Source: Pseudomonas pergaminensis (GTDB taxonomy: Bacteria > Pseudomonadota > Gammaproteobacteria > Pseudomonadales > Pseudomonadaceae). From it: a DNA stretch of 64,000 nucleotides. The stretch is taken from positions 4,712,001 to 4,776,000 of the forward strand of contig NZ_CP078013.2 of NCBI RefSeq assembly GCF_024112395.2. The letters are read 5' to 3'. Positions 25,320 through 37,700 of the stretch are shown piece after piece; the stretch's first letter is position 1, and each line of letters starts with the position of its first letter. Below the pieces are notes generated by a model. That model worked only from the letters and a program-made list of their open reading frames with translations, searched no databases and was not told the DNA's origin. A program made the position numbers and the translations under genes.

Positions 25320-27047
25320 ATGCGGCATCTGTTTACCTTACTGCTGGTGTTGTTCGCGGGATTGGCCCAGGCCGCGCCGGGCAACCCGTTTGAGACCAAA
25401 CCTGATTTCCTTCCGGTGGGCAAAGCCTTCACCTTTACCTCCGAACGTCTTGAAAGTGGCGAGACGCAGCTGTATTGGCAGATTGCCGACGGTTATTACC
25501 TGTACAAGCAGCGCATGAAATTCGATGGCCTGGCCGAAAAGCCCGTGCTGCCGCAAGGCGAGGCCCACAGCGATGAGTTCTTCGGCGACCAGGAGGTGTA
25601 TCGCCAGGGCCTGGAAGTGAAGATTCCGGCCGGCGCCACCGGCCAAATCAAGCTGGGCTGGCAGGGCTGCGCCGACGCGGGCCTGTGCTACCCGCCGCAA
25701 TCGATCACCGTGGACCTGGGTGGCAACCCGGCCGTGGCCGCCACCGCCGAAGCTCAGGACCAGAGCCTGGCCAGTGGTTTGCAGCAGCGCAGCCTGGGCT
25801 GGAGCCTGTTGCTGTTCTTCGGCCTGGGCCTGTTGTTGGCGTTTGCGCCGTGCTCGTTGCCGATGCTGCCGATTCTCGCCGGCCTGGTGGTGGGCAGTGG
25901 CGCCAGCCCGCGTCGCGGCTTTGCCCTGGCCAGCAGCTACGTGGTGTGCATGGCGTTGGTGTATGCCGCGTTGGGTGTATTGGCTGCCCTGCTCGGCAGC
26001 AACCTCGCCGCGCTGCTGCAGACGCCCTGGATCCTCGGCAGTTTCGCCGCGTTGTTCGTGATCCTCGCCCTGCCGATGTTCGGCTTCTTTGAGCTGCAAC
26101 TGCCGGCGTTCCTGCGCGATCGCCTGGACAACGTCAGCCGTCAGCAAAGCGGCGGCAGCCTGGTAGGCGCCGGGGTGCTCGGTGCACTATCCGGCCTGCT
26201 GGTAGGCCCCTGCATGACCGCGCCGCTGGCGGGCGTGCTGCTGTATATCGCGCAAAGCGGCAACGCGCTGCACGGTGGCTTGATCCTGTTCTACATGGGC
26301 ATCGGCATGGGTATTCCACTGTTGCTGCTGGTGACCGTGGGCAACCGCTTCCTGCCCAAGCCGGGCACCTGGATGAACGTACTCAAGGGCATCTTCGGCT
26401 TCCTGTTCCTCGGCACCGCCGTGTGGATGATTCGTCCGGTGGTCGGCGAAAACCTGTGGGTCGGCCTGTGGGGCGCACTCGCGCTGGTGATGGCCTACTG
26501 CGGCTGGACCCTGGCCCGCGAATACGGCCTCGCCGCCAAAGTGTTCGGCGCCGGCTCCCTGGTGTTGGGCCTGTGGGGCGCCGTGTTGGTGGTGGGCGCA
26601 GCGGGTGGCAGCGATGACCTGTGGCAACCGCTGAAGGTCTACAGTGGCTCACGGGCCGCCGCCGCCCCCACCGCCCACGACGCCTTCATGACCACCAGCG
26701 ACCCCGCCGTGTTGCAAAGCCAGCTCGACAGTGCCAAGGCCCAGGGACAATGGGTGCTGGTGGACTATTACGCCGACTGGTGCGTGTCGTGCAAGATCAT
26801 GGAAAAACAGGTGTTCGGCAAACCGGAAGTACTCGACGCCTTGAAAGACGTGCGCCTGCTGCGCCTGGACGTCACCGCCGACAATGCCGCCAGCCGCGAG
26901 CTGCTCGGCCGCTATAAAGTCCCCGGCCCACCCAGCTTCGTGTGGATCGGCCCGGACGGTGAAGAACGCCGTGCCCAGCGCATCACCGGCGAAGTGGATG
27001 CCACCGCCTTCCTGCAACGCTGGACGCAAGCCCGGGACGCCCTCTGA
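25320..27047 (+). CDS. dsbD: Thiol:disulfide interchange protein DsbD
   Basis: DsbD carries electrons from cytoplasmic thioredoxin across the inner membrane to periplasmic DsbC/DsbG and TlpA-like proteins. The 575-residue protein has a signal peptide (to AQA, about residue 17). The n-domain carries the Cys pair of GCADAGLCYPP. The eight-helix membrane domain has its Cys in FAPCSLPMLPILAG and GPCMTAPLAG, and the C-terminal thioredoxin domain has DWCVSCKIME. ATG 25320 follows TAAGG; a TTG two codons earlier is possible. It overlaps the next gene by one base (TGATG), forming dsbD-dsbE-dsbG. Confidence 0.96.
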   Translation: MRHLFTLLLVLFAGLAQAAPGNPFETKPDFLPVGKAFTFTSERLESGETQLYWQIADGYYLYKQRMKFDGLAEKPVLPQGEAHSDEFFGDQEVYRQGLEVKIPAGATGQIKLGWQGCADAGLCYPPQSITVDLGGNPAVAATAEAQDQSLASGLQQRSLGWSLLLFFGLGLLLAFAPCSLPMLPILAGLVVGSGASPRRGFALASSYVVCMALVYAALGVLAALLGSNLAALLQTPWILGSFAALFVILALPMFGFFELQLPAFLRDRLDNVSRQQSGGSLVGAGVLGALSGLLVGPCMTAPLAGVLLYIAQSGNALHGGLILFYMGIGMGIPLLLLVTVGNRFLPKPGTWMNVLKGIFGFLFLGTAVWMIRPVVGENLWVGLWGALALVMAYCGWTLAREYGLAAKVFGAGSLVLGLWGAVLVVGAAGGSDDLWQPLKVYSGSRAAAAPTAHDAFMTTSDPAVLQSQLDSAKAQGQWVLVDYYADWCVSCKIMEKQVFGKPEVLDALKDVRLLRLDVTADNAASRELLGRYKVPGPPSFVWIGPDGEERRAQRITGEVDATAFLQRWTQARDAL

Positions 27048-27898
27048 TGCTGACGCTGACCATTGGCACCTTCGCCATCGCCCTGAATCACATCCTGCTG
27101 ATCAGCGCGCTGATCCTCGCCACCCTGGTGGGCTGGCGCGTGGCCAAGCGTGGCGGTGAAAACCCGGAGTCGGTGCTGTTCAGCCTGTTCCTGCTGGGTA
27201 TGCTGGTGGCCCGCGTCAGCTTTGTGCTGATGTACTGGAGTGACTACCGCAACGACTGGCTGCAAATGGTCGACCTGCGTGACGGCGGCTTCCTCGCCTG
27301 GCCCGGCGTGATCGCACTGGTGCTCGGCGCACTCGCCTACGGCTGGCGTCGCCCGGCCCTGCGCAAGCCGCTGAGTGCCGGGGTCATCACCGGCCTGGTG
27401 TTCTGGGGCATGGCCAGCCTGTCCCTGAGCCTGTATGACAAAGGCTCGCAACTGCCGGACATCACCCTGCGCAATGCCAATGGCGACGTGGTGCAACTGG
27501 CCGACTACAAGGGCGGCCCGCTGGTGATCAACCTCTGGGCCACCTGGTGCCCGCCCTGCCGGCGTGAAATGCCGGTGCTGGAACGCGCCCAACATCAACG
27601 CCCGGACGTGACCTTCCTGTTCGTCAACCAGGCCGAAAGCATGCAAAGCGTCAGCACCTTTCTCGCCACCCAGGGCCTGACCCTCGACAACGTGCTGTTC
27701 GACGCCAGCGGCCGCCTCGGCCAGGCCGTGGGCTCGATGGCCTTGCCTACCACCCTGTTCTATCGCGCCGACGGGCGCCTGATCAACAGCCACCTGGGCG
27801 AGTTGTCCCAGGCCAGCCTGGCCCGTGCCATGGAACCCTTCGACTCCGCTCCTGCTGCCACAAGGAAACCGACATGCCCCGCCTCCGCCACCTGCTGA
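27047..27898 (+). CDS. dsbE: TlpA/DsbE-like thioredoxin with N-terminal membrane domain
   Basis: This membrane-anchored periplasmic thioredoxin-fold reductase probably takes electrons from DsbD. The 283-residue protein has four hydrophobic N-terminal helices (about 1-130). A C-terminal AhpC/TSA-type thioredoxin domain contains NLWATWCPPCRREMPVLER (CPPC, about residues 168-171) and cis-Pro ALPTTLFYR. The N-terminal part resembles prolipoprotein diacylglyceryl transferase topology, a known TlpA fusion type. It is locked between dsbD and dsbG with 1- and 25-base overlaps. The symbol follows the recalled P. aeruginosa dsbDEG naming. It is not a classic CcmG, which is shorter and has one helix. 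Confidence 0.85.
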   Translation: MLTLTIGTFAIALNHILLISALILATLVGWRVAKRGGENPESVLFSLFLLGMLVARVSFVLMYWSDYRNDWLQMVDLRDGGFLAWPGVIALVLGALAYGWRRPALRKPLSAGVITGLVFWGMASLSLSLYDKGSQLPDITLRNANGDVVQLADYKGGPLVINLWATWCPPCRREMPVLERAQHQRPDVTFLFVNQAESMQSVSTFLATQGLTLDNVLFDASGRLGQAVGSMALPTTLFYRADGRLINSHLGELSQASLARAMEPFDSAPAATRKPTCPASATC

Positions 27899-28635
27899 CC
27901 CTGCTGCCGCTGACGCTTGCCGCCACCCTGGCCCAGGCCGAAGACTGGCCGGCGCCGATCAAACAGATCGAAGCCAAGGGTGCCAAGATCCTCGGCAAAT
28001 TCGACGCTCCCAGCGGCCTCACCGGCTACGCCGCCCAGTACCAGAACCGTGGCATGGCGCTGTACCTGACCGCCGACGGCAAGAACGTGATCGCCGGCAA
28101 CCTGTACGACGCCCAGGGCAACGACCTGAGCAGCGCGCCCCTGGAAAAACTGGTGTACGCGCCGATGGCCAAGGAAGTCTGGGCCAAAATGGAGAAAAGC
28201 AGCTGGATCCAGGACGGCGACAAAAACGCGCCGCGCATCGTCTACCTGTTCAGCGACCCCAATTGCCCGTACTGCAACATGTTCTGGGAACAGGCCCGCC
28301 CCTGGGTGAAGGCCGGCAAGGTGCAGCTGCGCCACATCATGGTGGGCATTATCCGCGAAGACAGCCCGGGCAAATCCGCCGCGCTGTTTGCCGCCAAAGA
28401 CCCGCAAAAGGCCTTGGAAGAACACGAAGCCGCCGGCAAGGGCAGCAAGCTGCAGGCCCTGGCCAAGATCCCGGCCGATATCGAGGCCAAGCTTGATAAC
28501 AACATGAAGTTGATGGACGAGCTGGAATTGTCGGCAACGCCGGCGATTTTCTATCTGGATGACAAGGGTGGCTTGCAGCAACAGCAAGGGGCGCCGTCGC
28601 CGGAAAAGCTGGTCAAGATTCTTGGGCCGAAGTAA
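27874..28635 (+). CDS. dsbG: Thiol:disulfide interchange protein DsbG
   Basis: DsbG is a periplasmic dimeric disulfide isomerase/sulfenic acid reductase, kept reduced by DsbD. The 253-residue protein has a signal peptide (to AQA, about residue 22), an N-terminal dimerisation domain, and a thioredoxin domain with FSDPNCPYCNMFWEQ (CPYC, about residues 130-133). A cis-Pro loop follows (SATPAIFYLDDKG). The gene overlaps the end of the TlpA-like gene by 25 bases in another frame; SD AAGGAAAC lies inside that gene. It is the last gene of the dsb operon. Confidence 0.94.
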   Translation: MPRLRHLLTLLPLTLAATLAQAEDWPAPIKQIEAKGAKILGKFDAPSGLTGYAAQYQNRGMALYLTADGKNVIAGNLYDAQGNDLSSAPLEKLVYAPMAKEVWAKMEKSSWIQDGDKNAPRIVYLFSDPNCPYCNMFWEQARPWVKAGKVQLRHIMVGIIREDSPGKSAALFAAKDPQKALEEHEAAGKGSKLQALAKIPADIEAKLDNNMKLMDELELSATPAIFYLDDKGGLQQQQGAPSPEKLVKILGPK

Positions 28636-28654
28636 GCGGCGCCCGGTCTGACAC

Positions 28655-28724
28655 CAGCGCCGGCAGGCCGGCCCCTACAGTTGGAGTGCGTTTCACCTGT
28701 AGGAGCCGGCTTGCCGGCGATGAG
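28655..28724. repeat. REP pair, tail-to-tail
   Basis: GCGCCGGCAGGCCGGCCCCTACAG and TGTAGGAGCCGGCTTGCCGGCGA face each other through their CTACA/TGTAG ends. The pair lies between the convergent dsbG and pvdL genes and may serve as a shared transcription barrier. Confidence 0.85.
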
Positions 28725-28744
28725 GCCCTGACAGACAACGAAGC

Positions 28745-31700
28745 TTAAAGCCCCTCCAACTCCGCCATCAAATCACTCAACCGGTCCACCTTCTCGGCGC
28801 TGATCTCATTCGCCGCCAACCCATTGATGTACTCGGCCAACTCCGCCACCGTGCTGCACTCGAACATCGCCCGCAGCGGTACGTCACGTTGCAGGGTTTT
28901 CTGCACCCGCGAGGCAATCTGCGTGGCCAGCAGCGAATGCCCGCCCAGTTCGAAGAAGTTGTCCTCTACCCCTACCCTGTCGACTTTCAGCACCTCGGCC
29001 CAAATGGCGGCCAGGGTGGTTTCCAGTTCGTTTCGCGGCGCCAGGTAGTCCTGGCTGTGCAACTGGCCGATCTCCAGGGTCGGCAAGGCTTTGCGGTCGA
29101 GTTTGCCGTTGGCGTTCAGTGGCAGGCGGTCAAGCCATAGCCAGTGCAGCGGCACCATGTATTCCGGCAGTTCGGCCCGCAGGCGCTGCTTGATGCGGTC
29201 TAGGCGCTCGCCGGGGTTCAGCGCTGCATCAGCCGCCACCAGGTAGCCGACCAGGTGCTTGCCATTGACGCCTTCCTGCACGCCCACCGCCGCATCGCGT
29301 ACTTCCGGTTGTTCGTGCAGGCGCGCTTCGATTTCACCCAGTTCGATACGGTAGCCGCGAATCTTCACTTGATGGTCGATTCGCCCGACGTACTCCAGCA
29401 CGCCGTCACTGCGACGGCGCGCTAGGTCGCCGGTGCGGTAAAGCCGTTCGCCCGCGGCACCGAAGGGGTTCGGTACAAACACTGGGGCGGTGCGCAGTGG
29501 GTCGCTGACGTAACCGCGACCGACGCCCGTACCGGCGACACACAACTCGCCAACCGCGCCTTGGGGCACCAGCTCCAGCGCCCCATCGAGCAGGTACAAA
29601 CGGTTGTTGTCGGTCGGTGTGCCAATCGGCAAGTAAGTGCCACGGGTCGACGCCAGGTCGACGCGGTAGAACGCCACATCGTCCGAGCATTCGGCCGGGC
29701 CATATGCGTTCACCAGGCCAATCTGGGGGTAGCGCAACAGCCATTGGTGCGCCAGCTCCGGCGGCATGGCTTCACCAGTCGGCAGCATCCAGCGCAGACC
29801 GTCCAGGCCAATACGCTCCTGGGCCAGCATGCCCTGGATCAGCGACGGCACGCTTTCCAGCACGGTAATCCCTTGGGCCTGAACGTGCTCCAGCAAACCT
29901 TGGGGATCATGGGCGAGAGTATTCGGCACGATGTCCACCCGCGCGCCAAACAGCGGCGCGGCGAGGAATTGCCACACGGAAATATCGAAGCTCTGCGAAG
30001 CGGTCTGTGCGATCACATCTGCGTCACTCAAGGCCAGGTACGGCACCTTGCTCAACTGGTTATTGAGCATGCCGCGCTGTTCCACCATCACGCCCTTGGG
30101 CAGGCCAGTGGAACCCGAGGTATAGATCACATAGGCGAGGTTGTCCGGACCGCTGTAGATGCCGGGATTTTCGCCGCGTGCAGGCACTTCTTCCCACACC
30201 AGCAACTGGCAGTCGAAGCCTTCCAGCAACTCGATGGCCTGCTCGCGACATGCCTCAGTGCACACCAGCAGCGGTGTGCGGCTGAGGTCGATGATGCTGC
30301 GCAGTCGCTGGCTCGGCAGGCCTGGGTCGAGCGGCAGGTAGCCGGCACCGGCCTTGAAGCTGCCGATGATCATACCCAGCAGGTCGAGGTTGCGTTCGGC
30401 CAGCAATGCCACGGGTTGATCCAGACCGACGCCCGCACTGATCAGCGCGTGGCCCAGGCCGTTACTGCGGCGATTGAGTTCGTCATACGTCCATTGCTGA
30501 TCAAGGCAACTGGCGGCAACCCGCTGAGGATGCGCGGATACCTGGGCCTCGAACAGTTCGACATAGCTACGCTCCAGCGGGTAGTCGTGCTCGCTCTGGT
30601 TACAGCCTTCCACCAGGAACCCGCGCTCTTGCTCACCGATCAGCGGCAGGTCGGCCATGTCGCCATGGAAGCCCTGCACCAGCGCCAGCAGCAGGCGCTT
30701 GAACTCGCCGAGCATGCCTTGCACGGTGGTCTCGTCGAAGTAGCGCTGGTCGTAGGACAGGTGCAAACCAAGGTCATCACCCGGGTAACACACGGCGGTC
30801 AGCGGGAAGTTGGTGTGGGTGCGGCCGGAGTCCGAGGTGGCATTCAGGCTTTGCGCACGGTCCAGCACCGAGACTTCCACCGGGGCATTTTCGAACACGA
30901 ACAGGCTGTCGAACAGTGGCTGGCCCTTGGGCAATTCGCTGTGCTCCTGGATCGTAACCAGCGGCAGGTATTCGTACTCGCGCAGTTGCATATTGCTGTC
31001 GAGCAAGCCGCTCAACCACTGGCGCACGCTGCAACGCTGATCGTCCTCGGGCAGTTTTACCCGCAGCGCGATGCTGTTGATGAACAGGCCGACGGTGCGT
31101 TGCATCTCCGGCATTTCCACCGGGCGCCCGGCCACGGTGACACCGAACAACACGTCACGGTCGCCGCTCAAGCGCCGCAGCACCAAGGCCCACGCCGCCT
31201 GGGCGAAGGTGTTGACGGTCAGTTGATGAGCCTGGGCCAACTCACGCAATTGCGCACCGTCGCGGGCATCGAGGCGGGTGTAGCAATCGCCCACCACCAT
31301 GCCGCCGCTGTGGCCCGCGTGTTCACGCAGGAACGGCCGGTCACTCGGGATCGGTGTGGTGCGTTCGAACCCTTGCAGGTTCTGCTGCCACCATTGGCGT
31401 GCCTCGTTGAGGTTCTGACGTTGCAGCCAGGCAATGTAGTCGCGATAACGCGGCGGCGTGGCCAACTGCGCCTCGTGGCCTTCGCTTAGGGCCATGTAGA
31501 TCTCGAAGAAGTCATTCATCAGCAACGAACGGCACCAGGCATCGATAAGGATGTGGTGGTTGCTCATCATGAACCAGTAGCGTTCAGCGCCGACGCGGAT
31601 CAGGCGCAGGTGGAACGGCGCCTGGTTGAGCAGATCGAAACCGGCTTCGCGCTCTTGCTTGAGCAGCGCTTGCAGACGCGGTTCCTGTTCGCTTTCCGGG

Positions 31701-34700
31701 TCCTCGCTCCAGTCCAGGTATTCAATCGGCGTGCTGCCCGGTGTGTGGATTACTTGCAGCATGTCTTCGCCGACGTTCCAGCAGAACGAGGCGCGCAAGG
31801 CTTCGTGACGGGCGATCACCGCCTGCCAGGCCTGGGCGAAGCGCTCGGGGTCCAGGGCGCTGTTGATACGGTAGCGGTCCTGCATGTAATACAGGCCGGT
31901 GCCCGGTTCGAGCAGGGTATGCAGCAACAGGCCTTCCTGCATCGGTGTCAGCGGGTAGACGTCTTCGATGACGTTGGCCGGTATCGGCAGGCTGTCGAGT
32001 TGCGACTGGCTCAGGTGGGCCAGCGGGAAGTCGGACGGTGTAAGACCACCGGCATCGTCCTGCAGGCAGTGCTGGGTCAGGCTTTGCAGTTCGGCCAGGT
32101 ACGCCTCGGCCAATTCGCGCACGCTGTGCTGATCGAAGCGCTCACGGCTGAAGGTCCAGCGCAGCACCAGCTCACCGCCGTACACCTGGCTGTCGACGCT
32201 CAACTCGTTGGGCAGCGGCGCATCCGGGTCATGGGCCAGGCCTGTGGACTCGTCCATCGGGTGGAACAGCGCATCGGCGCCAAAGCTCTGGTCGAACTGG
32301 CCCAGGTAGTTGAAGGTGATCTGCGCGCTCGGCAGTGCGCCCATGCGCTGTTTGCACAGGTCGTCGGCCAGGTAGCGCAGCACGCCATAGCCCAGGCCTT
32401 TATGCGGCACGCCGCGCAGTTGCTCCTTGATCGCCTTGATCGAGTCGCCCTGGGACGCTTGCGGGGTCAGGCGCAGCGGATAGGCACTGGTGAACCAGCC
32501 AACACTGCGGGTCAGGTCGATGTCATCGAACAGGGTTTCGCGGCCGTGGCCTTCCAGTTGGATCAGCGCCGACGCGTGGCCGCTCCAGCGGCACAGCACA
32601 CGGGCCAAGGCGGTCAGCAGCAGGTCGTTGACCTGGGTGCGGTAGGCGCTCGGGGCCTGTTGCAACAACTGGCGGGTGTGCTCGGCATCCAGGCGCACGC
32701 TGACGGTGTCGGCATCGCGGTTACGCAGCGAGCCTTGCGGACGGGGCACCGGCAATACGGTTTCCGGCCCAGCCAATTGGTCTTGCCAGACGCTCAACTC
32801 TTCACGCAGGGATTCGCTGCCGGCATAGGCCTGCAAACGCGCGGCCCAGTCACGCAAGGCGCTGGTCTTGGCCGGCAGGCTGACGGACTGACCGTCGCTG
32901 AGTTGACGGTAGACGTTCTGCAGGTCTTCCAACAACACGCGCCACGACACGCCGTCCACCACCAGATGATGGATCGCGATCAGCAGGCGTTGCTGCCCCT
33001 CGGGCCCGTCCACCAGCAAGGCGCGCAGCAGCGGGCCGTGTTCCAGGTGGAGGCTGCGTTGGGTGTCGGTGAACAGCGCGGTGCAGTGCGCCATGTCGCG
33101 CACTTGCGCCTGCATCAGCACGCCGCCTCGCGGCACGGCCAAATGCTCGGCGTGCCAGTGCGCGTCACGCCGGGAGAAGCTCAGGCGCAGGGCGTCGTGG
33201 TGCTCCAGCACGGCCAGCAGCGCTTGCTCCAGGCGATGAGGCTCCAGCAGTTGCAATGGTTTGAGGACCAGCGCCTGGTTCCAGTGCTGACGCTGTGGAA
33301 TCTCGGTGTCGAAGAACCAGTGCTGGATCGGCGTGAGGCCCGAAGGCCCGGTCAGTACGCCCTGCTCGGCCGTGACCTGCTCGGAGCGGGTGGCGACGGC
33401 GGCCAGGGTCTGCACGGTCTGGTGCTGGAACAGGTCGCGAGGGCTGAAATGAATCCCGGCCTGCCGCGCACGGCTGACCACCTGGATCGACAGGATCGAG
33501 TCGCCACCCAGCTCAAAGAAGTTATCGTCCAGGCCGACTTGTTGCACGTTCAGTACCGCACACCAGATCGCAGCCAGGGTGCTTTCAAGTTCATTGCGTG
33601 GCGCCACATATGTTTGGCGGTTTGCCTCAGGATCTGGTTGCGGCAGGGCACGGCGATCAAGCTTGCCGTTGGCGGTCAGCGGCATGCTGTCCAGCACGAT
33701 CAAGTGCGCCGGCACCATGTAATCCGGCAGTTGCGCCTTGAGATGGGCCTTCAGCGCGTCACGCAGCGCGCCGTGCTCGGCATCGCTGACCAGATACGCC
33801 ACCAACTGCTTGCCGCTCGGCGAATCCAGCGCCAGCACCACCGCTTCGCGCACGGCATCGTGCTCCAGCAGGCGGGTTTCGATCTCGCCCAGTTCGATGC
33901 GGAAACCGCGAACCTTCACTTGATGGTCGATACGCCCCAAGTACTCCACCAGGCCATCGGCGCGTTGGCGCACCAGGTCCCCGGTGCGGTACAGGCGCCC
34001 ACCGTTGCGCGCAAACGGGTCCGCGACAAAACGCTCGGCGGTCATGCCCGGACGCTGGTGATACCCCTGGGCCAGGCCGGCGCCGCCGACGTACAACTCG
34101 CCGGTCGCGCCTTGCGGCACCAGGGCCAGGTCGGCGTCGAGAATGTAAGCCACGCGGTCACCGATGATGCTGCCGATCGGCACGCTGGCGGCGCCCTCCT
34201 CCAACTGCTCCGGTGCAAGGCTGGCCAGCGGCATCACCACGGTTTCAGTCGGGCCATAGGCGTTGAAGAACACCTGTGGCTTGAACGCGGCACGGATGCG
34301 CTGCAAGTGTTCGCCGGTCAGGGCTTCGCCGCCGGTGATGCACATACGCACCGGCAAGGTCTGCTGCTGAGTGGCCAACCACTGCGCCAACTGGCTGCCG
34401 TAGCTCGGGGTGAAGCCCAGGATGTTGATGCCATGGGTGCGGATCAATCCGCAGATTTCCTCGGCATCCCACTGGCCCTGGGCGCGCAGTACCACCTGCG
34501 CGCCACTGAGCAGCGGCACCAGCAAACGCTCGGTGGCGGCGTCGAAGTTGATCGAATAGAAGTGCAATTCGCAGTCATCCGGGCGCATGCCAAACCGCTC
34601 GATCACCGCTGTGCAATGCATGGCGATTTCACCGTGGGACACCACCACGCCTTTCGGCTTGCCGGTGGAGCCGGAGGTGTAGATCAAGTACGCCTGGTGT

Positions 34701-37700
34701 TGCGCCAGGCTGATAAACGGCAGCGCATCGGCCGGGTAGTTGGCGAGCACCGGCAAGTCATCTTCCAGGCACCAGCAGGCCACGCTCGCCGGCAATTCGC
34801 CGAGCGCTGCGAACATCGCCGCATCGCTGAGCAACAGGCCGATGCCGCTGTCTTCGATCATGTAGTGCAAGCGGTCCAGCGGATATTCAGGGTCCAGCGG
34901 CACGTAGGCGCCGCCCGCCTTGAGGATCGCCAGCAGGCCGATGACCATTTCCAGCGAGCGCGGCAGTGCCAGGCCCACCCGCACCTGCGGGCCGACGCCG
35001 CGCTCACGCAGCATCCAGGCCAGGCGGTTGGCGCGGGCCTCCAGCTCGCGGTAGCTCAGCGTTTCACCGGCGAAGGTCAGCGCCGGTGCATCACCACGGG
35101 CTGCCGCCTGCTGGCTGAACAGTGGATGGATGCACTGATCAAGGCGGTGTTCGCCCGCCTCGATGCCCAGGCTGTCCTGCACGGCCCGCTGCTCGGCGGC
35201 GCTCAGCAAGGGCAGTTCGCTGAGGCGCTGTTGCGGGTTGGCGATCAAGGCTTCCAGCAGGTTGCGCCAATGTTCTGCCATGCGCGCAATACGCGGCTCG
35301 TCGAACAGGTCGGTGCTGTAGGTCAGGCAGCAACCCAGCCGATGGTCGAGGTCGGTGACTTCCAGGTTGAGGTCGAACTTGGTCGCACGCGCATCGTTGG
35401 CCAGGTATTCGACGGTCATGCCGGCCAGTTGGCGGCTTTGCTGGAATTCCCAGCGCTGCACGTTGCACATCACCTGGAACAGCGGGTTGTACGCCGCACT
35501 GCGCGGTGGCTGCAGGGCTTCCACCAGGTGATCGAACGGCAGGTCCTGATGGGACTGGCCTTCGATCACGGTGTGGCGCACCTGCTCGAACAATTCAGCG
35601 ACGTTCATCTGCCCAGTGAGCTGGCAACGCAGCACCTGGGTGTTGAGGAAGGCGCCGATCAGCCCTTCGCTTTCCGGGCGAATACGGTTGGCCACGGGCG
35701 CACCGATGCGCAGGTCGGTCTGGCCGCTGTAGCGGTAGAGCAACACAGCCAGGGTGGCGGTCATGGTCATGAACAGGGTCAAGCCGCGTTCGGCATTGAA
35801 GGCTCGCACGCGGGCCGCCAGGTCATCGCTCAGGTCGAAGCGGTAGAGTTCGCCCTGGTGGCTTTGCACCGGTGGCCGTGGACGGTCGCCGGGCAGTTCC
35901 AGCAAGGGGTGTTCGCTGCCCAATTGCGCAGTCCAGTAGTCCAGTTGACGCTGACGTTCGCCAGCCTCCAGCCATTGGCGCTGCCACACGCTGTAGTCGA
36001 GGTACTGCACCGGCAGCGGTGCCAGTGGCGATTCACGCTCATCGATAAAGGCTTCGTACAGCGCACTGAGTTCACGGGCAAAGATGTCCATGGCCCAGCC
36101 TTCGGTGACGATGTGGTGCAGGGTCAGCAGCAAGTAGTGTTCGCGCTCGCCGGCCTTGACCAGGCAGGCTCGCAGCAACGGCCCGGTCTCCAGGTTGAAC
36201 GGTGTATGGGCCTCGTGATCTGCCAATTGTTGCAACCGTGGCTGGCGTTCGGCTTCGTCCAGCGCGGAGAAATCCTGCCAGTCCATGCGCAGGCCGGTCT
36301 GCGCCGCGACCTTCTGATAGGCCACGCCGTCGACACTCGGGAAGGTGGTGCGCAGGGTTTCGTGACGCATGATCAAGGCCTGCAACGCCGCCTCGAAACG
36401 CCCCACATCCAGTACGCCACGCAAGCGCGCCATGCCGCCGACGTTGTAGGCCGGGCTGTCCGGTTCCATCTGCCACAGGAACCACATGCGCTGCTGGGAA
36501 TAGGACAGCGGCACCGGCTGGCTGCGGTCGACCTTGGCGATGGCGGTCTGCTGGTTGCGTTGGCCCGACGCCTGGATCAGTGCGACCTGCTCAGCAAATG
36601 CCCCCAACTCACTGGCTTCGAACAAAGTGCGCAATGGCAGCTCGACGTCACATGCCTGGCGGGTGCGGGAGATGATTTGCGTGGCCAGCAACGAATGGCC
36701 ACCGAGGGCGAAGAAGTCATCGCGCAGGCCGATGCCTGGCAGGCCCAGCACTTCGCGCCAGATTGCAGCGATCTGCTGTTGCAGCGGGGTTTCGGGCTCG
36801 ACATGTTCGCGCACGTGCCACACCGGTTCCGGCAACGCCCGGCGGTCCAGCTTGCCGCTGGGGCTCAGAGGCATGCTGTCCAGGCGCATCAGCAGCGCGG
36901 GCACCATGTACTCGGGCAGCTCGGCGGCCAGGGCGGTCTTGACCTGTTGTTCGTCCAGCTCGGCAGGGGCGGTGTAGTAGCCAATCAGCTGAGCATCACG
37001 CACCAGCACCACGGCTTGGGCGATGCCTTCCAGGGCGAGCATGCGCGCTTCGATTTCTTCCGGCTCCACGCGAAAGCCACGCAGCTTGACCTGCTGGTCG
37101 AGGCGCCCGAGGTACTCGATCACGCCGTCGGCATTCCAACGCGCGCGGTCACCGGTGCGGTAAAGGCGTGCCCCTTGGTGGTCAGCGACAAAACGCTCAG
37201 CCGTCAACCCCGCGCGGCCCAGGTAACCCCGGGCCAGGCCAATGCCGCCGATGCACAGTTCACCCGGTACACCCAGTGGCACCGGGTTGAGCTGCTCGTC
37301 CAGCACGCGGCAGATCACATTGCCCAGCGGGCGGCCAATCGGCGAGCGCTCGCCGTCTTCGACACGGCAGTGCCAGTGGGTCACGTTGATCGCGGTTTCG
37401 GTCGGGCCATAACGGTTGTGCAGTTGCACCGCAGGCAACTGCGCCAGCACGCGGTTACGCAGTTCGGCGGGCAAGGCTTCACCGCCGGAGAACAGGCGGC
37501 GCAGGCTGGTGCATTCGGCTACCAACGGTTCGTCGATAAACAACTGCAACAGCGGCGGCACAAAGTGCAGCGTGGTCACGCCGTGCTCCTGCACCAACTG
37601 CGCAATGCGATGCGGGTCGCGATGTTCACCGGGGCCGGCCAGCACCAGGCGGCAACCGCTGATCAGTGGCCAGAAGCATTCCCACACCGACACGTCAAAA

